In this document: positions 23,721 to 35,825 of the stretch, one piece after another
How positions within the stretch are numbered: the first letter of the stretch is position 1
How the letters are laid out: each line of letters starts with the position of its first letter
Assembly: GCF_000283155.1 (NCBI RefSeq)
Contig: NW_004454197.1
Location: 14,937,848 to 15,001,847, forward strand
Source of the DNA: Ceratotherium simum simum
Taxonomy: Eukaryota > Chordata > Mammalia > Perissodactyla > Rhinocerotidae
DNA: 64,000 nucleotides
Reading direction: 5' to 3'
Translations under genes and position numbers: made by a program
Notes under the pieces: generated by a model
The model's input: only the letters and a program-made list of their open reading frames with translations
Told to the model about the DNA's origin: nothing
The model's database searches: none

Positions 23721-25745
23721 AACTCAACTCTCTGTCTTCTCTCAGTTCTTTGGGGAGAATGTAGTATTTCCACCAAGGAGAGGAACTTTGAAACTGTTTA
23801 ACTGACAGGACTCCACATAAGCACCTATTGGAGAGAATACAATCCTAGCTGTATTTTTGGGAAAGATATTTAACCTATCTGACCTTTGGCTTCCCAACCT
23901 GGTAGGATTGTGAAGATTCAATGAGAAAAGACTCATAAAGTGCCGAGCGCTATGTCTGGCACATAGAAGGTGCATGAAAAAAAGCTTCTTTACTTTCCTC
24001 TAAAGTCACACTCTGGTTATTAATCTACAAGCTAAGAGATGATTCTGGTCTTTTGAATCATTCCAAGCAACTCAAAAAGGACGTGGTATTCTTAGCTCAG
24101 GTCTGAGTCACTGCCTGGGGCTTCTTCTGCAACATCCTGGTCCCTCCTCCTACACCTCCAGCCTAATATTACCATACCACTCAACAGCTTCCTTACCGTC
24201 TCAGTTGCCTTCACAGTAAACCTGGGCTTGTAAGATAGGGATAATTCAACTAGAAGGTGGAGAAAGGTAATTCAACCTGTTAGAAGGCGAGAGCTGCAGA
24301 GGAAGGGCCTGTTTCAAGCCTTGCCTCACCCAGTGATCTGATTTACTCTCCCAATTCTGAGGCATATCTTGGTCTTGGTTCTGGAGACACCCCTGGACAA
24401 ATGTTGCCAATTCCTAACGTAGAGCCTGAGCCAGGGAATCAGGATCCCAAAATGGGCGTGTCCTTGATTCTCCTGCCCTGCGTCCAGAGAAGTTTTACCA
24501 GAAAACTAAGGAAGCTTAAGCTTCAAGGTCCCTCACTTTCAAAGGCCCCTGTGAATGCTGAGAGTTGCTGGAATGTTCTAGGTTGAGAGGGGAAGTCAGG
24601 TTGCAATCAGGGAGCATTCCTAGGTAAGCTTTTCTGATGACTTGCCTAAAGAGATTCAGAAGCAAGAGACCTAGAGCTCCACGATTCCAGTAATTTGTTG
24701 TGATTCTTTCTTCTCATTCTAAGTGAATACTCAGTTTTGTAATTAATTTTGTGTTTGAAATTTATATTCTTTTCTTAAAGATGGACAAAACCTGGACCCC
24801 AGGCTGGATCAGATTCTTCTCCAATCTGTGCTTACTTTTCTCCAATGCCTCCCTATCCTACAGCTCACCAGAAAGTCACAAGTATGGGAGGAGACTGCAG
24901 GGGTCTCTGTAGCGAAGACTACCTGCGGGATAGAATCACCCTCACTACATGCACTCTGTCTTCTACCGCAGGCACATTGCAGGTCTTACACCAATTCTTC
25001 TTCCACAAACGCTAGGACCCTCTAGCATTCCCAAGGGCTCCATTAGAAGTACAAGACAAAACCCTTATTAGCTGGCTTGTCCCCTGAATCTAAAAACTAT
25101 TTTGAAATAGTCTCTTTACACCTACTTTTGTGCATCAAATAAACTTTGAACTAGAGTGAGATAAGAGGATAACTGACTTGCAAATGGGAAAGTAGTCTGT
25201 AAGAATTTACTTAATAAAACGTTTTGGTTTTTTACTAGAATTTGTTTGTGAAAAAAGGAGCTCAGTTCCCAGCTAAGCGATAACAATGATGGCAACCTTT
25301 TGTCATTTCAGTTCTAAATCTCTCCAATCTAATGCCTAAATGTATATGGAAAAAAACCAAAAAAATAATCCAATGCATAGACTGCTGTGGAAAAGTGTTC
25401 AGTTTTTCACAGTTTGGCTAACACATAAGTGTGCTCCAAATAGTTGTTCCTCATAGCTGCTTCCTGTGTAAACAAGTGAGGAAGACATATGTAAACAGTC
25501 AATTATTAAATAATGTGAACATCCAAGAGTGTTGTGGAAATACTGAGGAGAGAATGCTGATGCACAGAGTGGCCAGGACAATGGTGTGTTATGAGAAGGT
25601 AGGTCCATGACGGGCTAAGAGGCTAGAGAGGTCACAGGACCTAGCATGTGGGGTCTTGGATGCAGGTTAGTTTGGGCTCTACCGAGGGATAGTGGGAAGC
25701 ACTTATGACTGTTAAGCAAGACCATTATATGGTCAGATTTATTTA

Positions 25746-25985
25746 TTTATGTCTGAGGAAGACTTGCCCTGAGCTAACATCTATTGCCAGTCTTCCTCTT
25801 TTTTTGGTTGAGGAAGATTAGCCCTGAGCTAACATCTGTGCCAGTCTTCCTCTGTTTTGTATGTGGGTTGCCGCCACAGCATGGCTGATGAGTGGTATAG
25901 GTCTGTGCCTGGGATGTGAGCCTGCAAACCTGGGCCACTGAAGTGGAGTGCGTGAATTCAACCACTATGCCACAGGGCCGTCCCC
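25746..25985 (-). mobile_element. ERE-type SINE, minus strand
   Basis: The right end is the reversed head (ccacagggccgtcccc) and the body has reversed gaggaag modules. The duplication atggtcagattta lies on both sides. Confidence 0.93.
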
Positions 25986-27270
25986 ATGGTCAGATTTATT
26001 TTTGAAGAGCTCTCTCTAGCTGCAGTATGGGGAATGAGTTAGGGGTAGGTAGGGGGCAAAATGGAGACAGGAGGATCCGTTAGGAAGATGGTGAGGTAAC
26101 CTAGAGGAGAGATGTTTGAAGGCAGGAAGGAGTCCTGAGGATGGAGAGGAGGAAACAGATTCAACACAGATTCAGGAAGTAAATTTGGCAGACTGTGATA
26201 ATCTTGGCTGTCAGAAAGAGCAGTTGTGGAAGAAGAAAGACACTTAGGATGACTCCCAGATTTCTAGTTTCAATGACTGGGTGGTGCCTGCAATTCACAG
26301 AAAGAAAGAATACAAGAGGAGAAGCCAGTTGGGAGATAGGTTGGTAAATTCAGCCAGTGGCATCTCCAGAATTGAGGCATAGGGCAGCAGGACTGTGGGA
26401 TTTGTCTCGAAACTGTTTACAATAATCAGCATTCTGTTTGTACGTGTGTTTAGATGGGATGGCATGGGTAAGATGAGTGGCAGATTATGGGGGCTTAAAT
26501 TTCCCCCACCATCCTGAATTCAGCATTGGGCATTGTACTCGTTGAGATTCTTCTGGTTGCAAGTGACAGAAACCTAGTTTAAATGAGCTCAAGGATCAAG
26601 GGGAAATTTATCAAACCAAGGAAGAGATAGCCGTGGAGCCTCAGGACTGACGAGATCCAGGAGCCCTCATGTTGGCAGAACACTTGTTCCCTCTCATTCT
26701 AATCTTTGCTTCTTAATGCCTATTGGCTTCCTTCTCTCCTATCGCAGATAGACTTTCTCCACACAGGAGGGAACAGAGGGCTTTGGACTACATTCTTTCT
26801 GCTCAGCCACCAGTGAGAAGAGAATCTCTCTGTCCAAGCTCAGTTTTAACGAAATCTCAGAGAAAGGTTCTGATTGTTCTGGTTTGATTCACAAAGCCAC
26901 TTCTTGAACTGATCACTGTGCCTAAAGGGGCAGGGTCTGTACCGGCAGAAAGGATGGGAAGAACACACATACGGCCATCCCTCCAGCCTGAGAGACAGGC
27001 AGATGTGGAGGTGCTGCAGGACATCCAGGTGAGGCGCTAGAGCAAAATCTGGCTATGTGAGCCTGAGGCTCAGAAGAGAGCACGACACTGAAGGTGTAGA
27101 TATCTAATGGCTCAGAAAAGCAGTTGATTGCCTTGACAAAATTAATGGCAGGATTTATTCCACGAGCTCGTAAATAGATTAACTCACGATCATAACACTT
27201 AATGTATTTTGTAGAGGTTTAAGTAGGATCAAACAGTGACATTCATAGTTTAAAAATACATGGTTTTTTT

Positions 27271-27500
27271 TGTGTTTGTGAGGAAGATCAGCCTTGAGCT
27301 AACATCCCATGCCACTCCTCCTCTTTTTTGCTGAGAAAGATTGGCCCTGGGCTAATGTCCGTGCCCATCTTCCTCTACTTTATGGGACGCCGCCTCAGCA
27401 TGGCTTCATAAGCAGTGCGTCAGTGCGCGCTCAGGATCCGAACCTGGGCCGCCGCAGCAGAGCGTGCACACTTAACTGCTATGCCACCGGGCCAGCCCTC
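27271..27500 (-). mobile_element. ERE-type SINE, minus strand
   Basis: Reversed head gccaccgggccagccct at the right, T-run at the left and reversed gaggaag modules. Flanks aaatacatggttttt and aagatacattgttttt form an imperfect duplication. Confidence 0.9.
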
Positions 27501-27849
27501 AAGATACATTGTTTTTAAAAGAGAGCAAATCTCACAACAGTATGTATAGTATGATTCCAATTAATTAAAACACCGGGTGTGCAATTTGTGTAGGGGTGTA
27601 TACGAGCAGAGGTCTGTGTTTCCCAGATTTCAGAAAACAATACTGTGCCACATGCACACAGAATGATGTTTCCCAGACTAGACAACTGTGTATGACTGTG
27701 ACAGTTCTGCCATGTTCATCCGGAACAGCTTGATGCACAGCTTCAAAATTTTTTCAAGTGAAAAGTCTTATAGGAAAAATAAAATTAATTCTTCTATCAA
27801 AAGTGAGGTTCTTTACTTGTAGTCAAATATTTATTTTCTCTCTTTGCAA

Positions 27850-28312
27850 ATGGCAGGGCTTTGGAGCCACTGTCTGGCGTGTCTCACCATGGCCTACAAG
27901 GCCCTCTGCACTCCCTACCTCCTCTCCTACTGCCGTCTCCTTGCCAAAATTGTTCCCATAAAGCCTGCACATTTATTTTCCCCTCTGTCAGGAACACTGC
28001 CTCAAACTTGGGTATGGTTGGTTTCCTCTCATCATTCAGACCTCAGCCCAAATGTCACCTCCTCAGCCAAGGTCTTCCCTGACCACCCAACCAAAAGCAG
28101 CTTACTCCAGCCCCCAACACATTGTTCTGTTTTATTTTCCCATAGCACTCACTATCTCAAATTATATCAATTAAGTATTACTTGTTTATTGCTCATCTCT
28201 TCCCTCAAAAGTGTAAGCTCTATGGAAGCAGGAACCTTGTCTGCATTGTCATCCTCCCTCCCTACCACAGAGCCTACCTACTCAGTGAATGCTTGTGGAA
28301 TGAAAAGATAGA
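27850..28312 (+). mobile_element. L2 LINE 3' end, long copy
   Basis: A clear ordered series: 'catggcctacaaggccct', 'ctcagcccaaatgtcacct', 'gaccacccaaccaaaag', 'agctctatggaagcaggaa' and 'tgaatgcttgtggaatgaa'. This is the best-preserved L2 in the window. Confidence 0.9.
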
Positions 28313-28835
28313 CTGCTGGAATATTATTCAGCACTAAAAGGAAATGAGCTATCAAGCCATGAAAAGACATGGAGGAAAGTTAAATGCATGTTGCTAAGTG
28401 AAAGAAGCCATCTGAAAAGGCTACACACTGTATGATTCCTACTACATGACATATTGGAAAATACAAAACTATGGAGACAGTAAAAAGATCAGGGGTTAAG
28501 AGGGAGGGAAGGATGAATAAGTGGAGCACAGAGGATTCTCAGGGCAACTCTGTATGATCTTATAATGGTGGATACATGTCATAACATTTGTTCAAACCCA
28601 TAAAATGTGCAACATCAAGATTGAACCCTAAGGTAAACTATGGAATCTGGGTTGATAACGATGTGTCAATGTAAGTTCATCGACTGTAATAAATATACCA
28701 CTCTGGTGGGAGATGTTGATAATGGGGGAGGCTATACGTGAGTCAGGGCAAGGGGTATATGGCAAATCTGTGTACTTTGCCCTTGACTTTGCCATGAACC
28801 CAAAACTGCTCTAAAAATAAAGTCTATTAAAAAGA
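28313..28835 (+). mobile_element. L1 3' end with tail
   Basis: 'atattattcagcactaaaa', 'gctaagtgaaagaagccat', 'actgtatgattcctactac' and the final 'aactgctctaaaaataaag' with an A-rich tail define an L1 ORF2 end plus 3' UTR. It abuts the L2 to its left. Confidence 0.92.
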
Positions 28836-29254
28836 AAAGATATGGTGCCCAAGTTGTCAAAATGGTTTAAGTGTGTGAGTGGAACACTGAGAAAGATTAT
28901 TTGATGTTAGGATTGTTCTGGGAAAGCTAGAGCTCAGGGAAGCCTAAAGCAAAACTTCAGGCAGTGTTTTTCAAATTGGAGTTCCATATTCTGTGCTCAA
29001 ATAAGTTAAACAGGTTTCTTTACTGAGGGACTGAGTATTCACCCAGCTCACACGTGTATTGTGAGTCTCTTGGATGACTAGCATATACAGCTGTTTCCTA
29101 ACATTTGATCCAAAACCCATTCTTCATGCCACGTCTTCATCTTTACTGAGCCTAAGTCCAGCTGAATGCCAGTGTTACTCTGTAGAGCAGTTTTAAATAG
29201 TCCAAATACTTCTCCTTAGAACTAATCCAACATAATTTAGTTATTTATCTTGTG

Positions 29255-29395
29255 TGGCTGATTCCAAACCACTAGAATCTAAGTTCCATGAGAACACTGT
29301 TTTTTGTCTGTTTATTCACTGTCATGTTACCAGTGTCCAGAGCACAGCCAGGCACATAGTAGGTGTTTAATAAATATTTGTTGAAAGAATGAATG
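29255..29395 (+). mobile_element. L2 LINE 3' end
   Basis: 'gaatctaagttccatgaga' through 'ggcacatagtaggtgttta' and 'ataaatatttgttgaaaga' gives a textbook L2 3' terminus. Confidence 0.9.
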
Positions 29396-29639
29396 AGGAA
29401 GTGAACAAACAATTTTTATTCTGTCCCCAAGTCCTCAGTGAAGAGGGCAGAAATTTTGGTACAAGGTAATTATACCAAATTCTGATCTATGTGGTTCATG
29501 TTCCTAGGCTATTTGTGTGATATTTGTTCTTGCTGCTGGTCTTCCCAGTGTATTTTTTCTGGATGGACAAGTTGGAAGAGTTAAGAAAATGAAGCAGGAG
29601 TGAGGGCCTTGGGTTCTGACTCGACTCTATAGGTGATAA

Positions 29640-29810
29640 TAATAACTAACATTTGTATTCTAATTTTCTTCCAAAAGTTATTGCATTTGGTTCTCAAAAT
29701 ATCCCTGCGAGGCAGGTGTTATGACCTTCATTTTCAGGTAGATAGGCAGGCTTAAAGAGCCTCTCTCCACTCAGGTGGTATTAGATCAGCCTTGCTCTAA
29801 ACCTTGGTCT
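29640..29810 (+). repeat. MIR-like fragment
   Basis: 'atccctgcgaggcaggtgt' and 'ttcattttcaggtagatag' correspond to the MIR core, diverged. Confidence 0.6.
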
Positions 29811-30410
29811 TAACATGTCAAAGTCCATGTTTATTCCATGGCACCTAGCTGCCTCCCTCGCCAGTTGTGCATGCTGGGAAGCCACCTCCCCTTTCCAGGC
29901 CTTGGTTCCCACGTCTGGAAAATGCCCAAATGATCTCTTCGATTACTTCCAACTTTAAAATCTATGACTCTATCAGCCTTTTTTTTTTTCTCCATTACCT
30001 ATTTAAAAAATTGCTATAGCTTTAGAAAGTAGTAAAATAATGAGATTTCATTTCTACTTGTAATTGCACAGCTCTTCCAAAATCTGATTCGGGTGTTAAA
30101 TATCAAATAAATTATGGAAATTTTCCCTTTCTTTGTAAGTACTGCCTAGAAATAGAATACCTTGAAAAAGAACGAATTTGTTTTGTTAAGCATAGTGCCC
30201 TCGAAGGGTCTTCATTATTAAAAAAAATGCTATGAGAGGATTTTTCTCTGAGCTTATCTCAAAACAATAGATATGGAAGAAAATATGGCAAATTTCTAGA
30301 AATGAAGCCATTCAGAGCAGAATAAAAATAAATAAATCTGAAATATTTAATCACCAAGTAGCTAAATAAGTAAATGTTTCCAAAAAGAAAAGGCAAAACT
30401 TAGTCTTCAG

Positions 30411-33364
30411 TTTATTTACCTGGTAAATTCGCTTTGTATGCAAAACATTTGTATTATTCACATATCCTTGTCTATTTAAACAAGGCAATTAGACTACTGT
30501 TGGGCCACACAGCCAACAGAGCAAGTGAGTTGTATGTGTTTCTTCTCCATAGGGTATTTTGTTTTGTCTCAAACTTTTATTTGCAGCCACGTAGAAATGA
30601 CCTACTTTTGGTGTCACACGAAAAAACTTTACACGGAAATATTGTATTTGCACATCCTTTTTTGGGTTTTATTTTGCTAAAAAGTAGAATTCACAAGGGC
30701 CAAAAAAATAAAAACCATGCAAAATATTTTTGTGCACACCTCTAACACACTACATTCCACTTATGAAATCTTAAAATTAAAAAAAAAATCCCAAAGCAAG
30801 AGTATCTTGGTTGAAAAGTTAACATTATAAAAGCTAGATTCCTAACACAAACACTGCAGACACGAGCCACTCAGTTGCAAAAAGTGAATGTTTATGAATG
30901 TTAAATAAATGTCAACAATGAAGAGACAAGAACTGTAGATCCCACGTGTACTCCCCACCAGGAACTCGTAACAATCGTGCTGGTGTTGTAGCATCTCCAT
31001 GACGTTCACTTGAAACGGTACAACCTGAACCCCGGTGCTATGCCAAACTTACAAACACCGAGGGAACCATACTGAAAACTACCTCCTTTTCTTGCTACCT
31101 TTAAAATATTTTGTTTGTTTTGTGTTTTGGTAAATACGAGTCCCTCAGAATCTACACTAGCTCTAGGATGTAGAAACACCAATTCAATAAATGACCATGA
31201 TGAAGTTCTCCTTTGAGATAGTTCACTTTTCCTTTTAATGATCATACACTTTTTAATAATCATACACTTTTTAATGATCATGTGTGTGTGTTTGCGCGAG
31301 CGTGTAAACCCTTTTAAGAGATATTTTTGGAAACTTAACTCTAGGGAACATTTTCCCTTTTCTCAAGACCAGTCCCTGATAATTTAATAGTTTTTATTTT
31401 GTTTTTTTTTTTTAAGGAAAAACCTGCCTAGAGCCTTTCTGTACAGTCAGCAACCTCCTTGTCTCTGTGTATTTGAACTTCCCCAAAATAACAGAATGCT
31501 CTGAGGTACTTGTTTGCAACTCCTGGAAAACCTCCAGGCGCTCCCAGCAGAATTCACTGCCTGGTACTTTATATTCACTTTCTCACTGCACCAAAGGTAA
31601 AGGAGGGCCCTGGTGCTCCCTGGGGATGGTGGTGGCTTCACCCGTGGAAAAAAAATACGGGCTTCCTGCTAGGGAAACATCTAGCTGCTTCCTTCTCCCT
31701 CAGGGAGAAGGGACACACTCAGGTAGAATGGTAGTCCCCTGGAAGCCTCAGTTCTCAGAAGAAAAAGTGTTCTAATGCATTCCCATAAAACATTTCAAAC
31801 GTGCAAAGAGAAAATCCAAACCACGAGTGAGGAGAGAGTAGCGGTGAATTGGAAAAGTGCCTTAAGTACTGTGCTCAAGTGCGAGACACCCACCCCCAGT
31901 GCCCGCCTCAATGCCAGGTTCAAGGAGCACACAACAGTGCTTCCTACAAGGGAAGGGGACGACCCCATTTCCAGCCTCAGAAACTAAGCTTCTCTCTCTA
32001 TCACCAAACAGCTTTAAAATGCTTACTTAACTCAGACTATCACTAATACTTTAAAGAAGTTTGAAGACCCAAGTCTATTTCAATAAATACTTAAATAATT
32101 GCTACGTCAACTCAGCTCATACGTTTTCAAAATATTGGCCAAAATGGCGAATGACTACATATAGCAGTCCATCTCTTCCTTCCGGCAGTCAACACAATTA
32201 TACATAATCAGTGTGATGGATTTAAAGGAACATATGAGAAGGATAGTGCAGATCTGAGGTGGGAGGTCCTGCCAACTCGTGCGTTCTTACTGAGGTTGGC
32301 AGAGTGTAAGGTTCGTCTTCTCCACCCAGAGCTTGAACATGTTCTTGGCTTATTCTGCCATCCCGTTTCAGACACTCTCTCTTTTTTCCACAGGACTCTA
32401 AGTCTATTGGGGGAAGGGTGCTGAGGAAGACGTACTAAATGAGCAATCATAGGACTGGGAGTGAAATACATGCACAGGACTAGACATTCATGCTAACGAA
32501 CCTCATAAAGCGAAACAAAGGCCAAACACAACCCAGAGTGGTTTTAAAATATCCTCTCACACACAGCAAAGCAAAACTGGAAAAACCCAATTCCACTTTC
32601 CCGTCACAATTCAAACAGGAGCGAAGCCTTCAGGGGATATTGAATGTTTCAGACTGAAAGAGGGTAACTGAAGAGCCCATCTTTGCTCAGCAGTGTGCAG
32701 GGTGAGCCCCAGCCCTCCCAAAGCCCCGTCAACTGCCCAGGGCTCCCAGAACACATCTCTTCGGATGTCTGGGCTCCCTTCAGAATGCTCAAGTCTGTTC
32801 AGGTCTGAAGTCTGATGTGCAGAGGTAGCTCCATGGCGCTGGTCATGGAATAACACTTCCTTTTTTGGTGAGGAAAGCCCAATCGGTCTTAGCTCATAAG
32901 CTCTCAGCTATGGCTCTAAAAATACCCTGCAGCCAGGACTGTTTGGCACTTCGTTTGTTTGCCAGAGGAGCTCTAGAAAACTCCATAGACGCTTCAGATT
33001 CTCCACAACTGCTCTGAGCCCCGTCCCTGCTCTGGGGACCTCAGGGACATGTATCACTTTGGGAAAGTTACTTTTCGTATTTCACTTTTGAGTTCTTGGA
33101 TTCCTGTCCTAAACGTTTGAAGTACAATTCCAGTCTTGGATTAATTACTAGCTTGGTTTAGGAATCTTCATTTGGCTTCTAGTCTGAACTATGCAAATAC
33201 ATGATCTGAGTGCAGAAGAAAGGACTAAAATTATACTTCAAAAGGGCTCAGTTGCTTCCTGTCTTCCCCCTTTCCCCCTAAAAGAAACATCAGCCTCCCT
33301 GAATCCTTTGTTGCCAGCAGCAGGAGCAGCTCCCAGCCTGTCCGCAACAGACGCCCTGGGCTCC
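30411..33364 (-). other. LDB3: LDB3 long-isoform 3' UTR (end uncertain)
   Basis: The region after the TAG stop contains no further exon and only a small tandem repeat, and has no young SINE. Minus-strand AATAAA signals occur at 31393-31398, 30668-30673, 30576-30581 and 30411-30416. I cannot tell which is used, so the left limit is the farthest candidate. Confidence 0.5.
31247..31291. repeat. 18-base tandem repeat, about 2.5 copies
   Basis: Copies of aatgatcatacacttttt occupy 31247-31264 and 31265-31282 with one difference, and a partial third follows before a tgtgtg run. It lies in the putative LDB3 3' UTR. Confidence 0.9.
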
Positions 33365-33454
33365 CTACACGTTGATGGCGTGCGCGTGCTTCTTGCACAG
33401 GGGTTTGTCCTTCTTGGAGTAGAATGGCTGCCCCTCCAGATTCACATGACAGAC
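33365..33454 (-). CDS. LDB3: LDB3 last exon: end of LIM3 and stop
   Basis: This exon completes LIM domain 3. It has 29 codons and a TAG stop, begins in phase 0 after a CTCTGTCCTAG acceptor, and reads VCHVNLEGQPFYSKKD, then KPLCKKHAHAINV. The zinc ligands CxxH of the second LIM3 finger and the terminal CKKH are intact. Human LDB3, as I recall it, ends KKDRPLCKKHAHTINL, so three residues differ at the very tail. LIM3 contributes to protein binding at the Z-disc. The antisense open frame over it is a shadow. Downstream to the left is the 3' UTR. Confidence 0.97.
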   Translation of the reverse strand, partial: VCHVNLEGQPFYSKKDKPLCKKHAHAINV

Positions 33455-33694
33455 CTAGGACAGAGAACAGATTGTCATGAGACGGGGCATCACAGCCCAT
33501 GAGGCAGGGAACATGGGCAAAAGATTTCAGTCACCCCTTTAAGACAAAGCACTGTCACACGCAGACTGGAGAAAAGGTAACAGGCTGTTTCTTCCCACTT
33601 CACATTCTTCCTGACTGAAGTAGAGTAGATGGGTTGAACTATATAAAATTAAAAACTTCCAAAGAAGAACATGGAATAAAACTCAAACTAACTT

Positions 33695-33912
33695 TTTTTT
33701 TTTTTTTAAAGATTTTATTTATTAATTTTTTTCCCCCCAAAGCCCCAGTAGATAGTTGTATGTCATAGTTGCACATCCTTCTAGATGCTGTATGTGGGAC
33801 GTGGCCCCAGCATGGCCGGAGAAGCGGTGCGTCGGTGCACGCCCAGGACCCGAACCCGGGCCGCCAGCAGCGGAGCGCGCGCACCCAACCGCTAAGCCAC
33901 GGGGCCGGCCCC
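33695..33912 (-). mobile_element. ERE1 SINE, minus strand
   Basis: Ends in the reversed head cacggggccggcccc, with reversed ERE1 tail module (ccaaagccccagtagatag) and a T-rich start. The duplication caaactaactt lies at 33684-33694 and 33913-33923. It is only about 240 bases inside the intron from the last exon acceptor. Confidence 0.96.
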
Positions 33913-34040
33913 CAAACTAACTTAAATTAACTAAATTTAATGGAATAGAGAAAATATACACGATGAAGATGACCAATTGATGCTATCCAAAATTTATAAG
34001 GAACCAATATAAGTTCACAAGTCAATATCCACAGAGATAA

Positions 34041-34119
34041 TTAATATCTAAAGAAATACCATTAGTAAACCATTATGGTAGTAATACCATTAATATCTAA
34101 GGAAATACCATTAGTAAAC
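34041..34119. repeat. Near-perfect 49-base-period duplication
   Basis: Thirty bases at 34041-34070 recur at 34090-34119 with a single a/g change, beginning ttaatatctaa in each. This is a local tandem duplication in old L1-like sequence. Confidence 0.9.
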
Positions 34120-34129
34120 TAACAATCAT

Positions 34130-34740
34130 GTCAGAAAAAATTATCCTCACTAACAATTAAAGGAAAAAGAAATGAAAACCTCCATGAGATACCACTAGAC
34201 ACCTATCTGTGAATCTAGCAAAATAAATAAAACACTAAACTCAATGGCTTGTCACCTTTAACCGTACAAGAGTGTAGCCAAAAAAGTGGAAAAAAAAAAT
34301 GGAATCAATCAAAAGTCAGCAATGCCAAAAGGGAATCAGGCCTACTTGTGCACTGCTAGGGACACACGAATCAACTCAGTCTCTGTAGGGGATGCAGCAA
34401 CCCTGAGGAGGAGCCATAAAGATGTGCCTGCCATGTACCCAGTAACACCACTCTGGAGACTCTGATCTTGCAGAAACTACTGCGTAGAACAAGAAAGCAA
34501 TGTGTGCTCAACTAAAAACCGAAAACCACTAGAATTTCTCTCAATAGGGTCATGATTAAGTAAATTTTTATGGTACATTTTTCCAACGGAATGCCACTAT
34601 GAAAATAAGAAATCATATATGGAAAAATGAATGCACAGAAATATTATATGTAAAAAAACAGAGGCAAAATTATATATCCCCATGATGATAGCATACAAAT
34701 GCAGTTTGAAGACAGAGACGTCACAAAAAGAAGGGAGCTA
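34130..34740 (+). mobile_element. Old L1-like 3' fragment
   Basis: Phrases such as 'aatgaaaacctccatgaga', 'taccactagacacctatct' and later 'tgcacagaaatattatatg' follow the broad order of a degraded L1 or HAL1 3' region. Confidence 0.5.
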
Positions 34741-34779
34741 AGGAATATCTGTTGAGGCTACTGTGTCAAGCAGGATGTC

Positions 34780-34980
34780 AGACACTCTACATACACAATC
34801 TCGTTTACTTCTCACAAAAAGCTTAGGGGATAGGTATGACTTTTCCCCATTTCACAATTGAAAAACCGAGGCTGAGAGAGCCCAAGTGTCTTGCTTAAGT
34901 CACAGACCTACTAAGTTGCAGAGCTGGGAATCCATGTCTACCTAGGTCTACAAGACTCTGGTCCTATGCTAATTTTTCCC
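34780..34980 (+). repeat. MIR SINE
   Basis: 'cacaatctcgtttacttct', 'ccatttcacaattgaaaaa', 'ccgaggctgagagagccca' and 'cagagctgggaatccatgt' give a clear MIR. Confidence 0.88.
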
Positions 34981-35613
34981 ACGCCCCACAGCAGAGAGGG
35001 GCTGTGTTTACTTGAATTTGTTCTGGGCTTACGGACTTATACAGAGGTAGCCCTCTGAGTTTGTTGGACTACCAATATGTAGGCTGGCCCTGGGTGGGCA
35101 ATATGCCAATGTATCACAGTCGGCTGGGAAGTCACGTTGACTGGGATGGGCCCCAGCCTCAGAAAGGGCAATGAGGATCCCTAATAGGGAGCAGAATTGG
35201 AGGCCACATCCAGGACAATGACAGTGGAAGAAGTGCAGATGGAGTTCTCACATACGAGTAGGCATGAGGATTGAGAAATCACCCTCCTGAGATGAGCTTG
35301 GGTCAGTGAGCATGTGTCTACTCCAAGAGAGTTGGAAAGAAAAGTGCCATCATGGTGGCTCCATGTACAAGGCCCTGATGGCCAGTTGAGGATGTTATAC
35401 ATGGGATCACACAGGGCTGCCAATAGGTTCTGGAAGCCAATGACCTGAAAAAGTGTCTGAAAACATCCCAGGTGGTTGTAGTGATGCTGAGTGTAACTAG
35501 GCTCTTGTGGTGGCCTCAAGCTGCTGGTGACAAACTGGAGACAAGTCCAAGAAGGTGGCACCCAAGATCCAACTGGTGAGGATGGGTTTCGGGGGAGATA
35601 GAAGGGCAGCTCT

Positions 35614-35825
35614 GGGCCGGCCCCGTGGCTCAGTGGTTAAGTGCGCGCACTCCGCTGCTGGCAGCCCGGGTTCGGATCCCGGGTGCACACAGACGCACCG
35701 CTTCTCCAGCCATGCTGAGGCCACGTCCCACATACAGCAACTAGAGGGATGTGAAGCTATGACATACAACTATCTACTGGGGCTTTGGAGGGAAAAAATA
35801 AATAAATAAAATCTTAAAAAAAAAA
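35614..35825 (+). mobile_element. ERE1 SINE
   Basis: GGGCCGGCCCCGTGG head, box B GGTTCGGATCCC, ERE1 tail module and A-tail. The duplication gaagggcagctctg lies on both sides. Confidence 0.96.

Larger units (their letters stand above)
13471..30410. other. Intergenic region between BMPR1A and LDB3
   Basis: No coding exon or RNA gene is recognisable. Ancient L2 and MIR copies, a MER2 and a MER3 DNA transposon, an L1 3' end and four ERE SINEs account for part of it. The stretches 13.8-15.2, 16.75-17.45, 20.2-21.4, 24.0-25.7 and 26.0-27.2 kb hold nothing I can name. Near 14105-14170 a short 'attcccttatattcttctt' type segment is repeated imperfectly. Confidence 0.7.

Noticed and set aside
26520..26900. 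'ctggttgcaagtgacagaaa' block resembling an old repeat
   Set aside because: The phrase is familiar from interspersed repeats, but the family and boundaries were not clear.
33191..33502. A 103-codon plus-strand frame over the last LDB3 exon
   Set aside because: It is antisense to the confirmed exon and shows no family resemblance.
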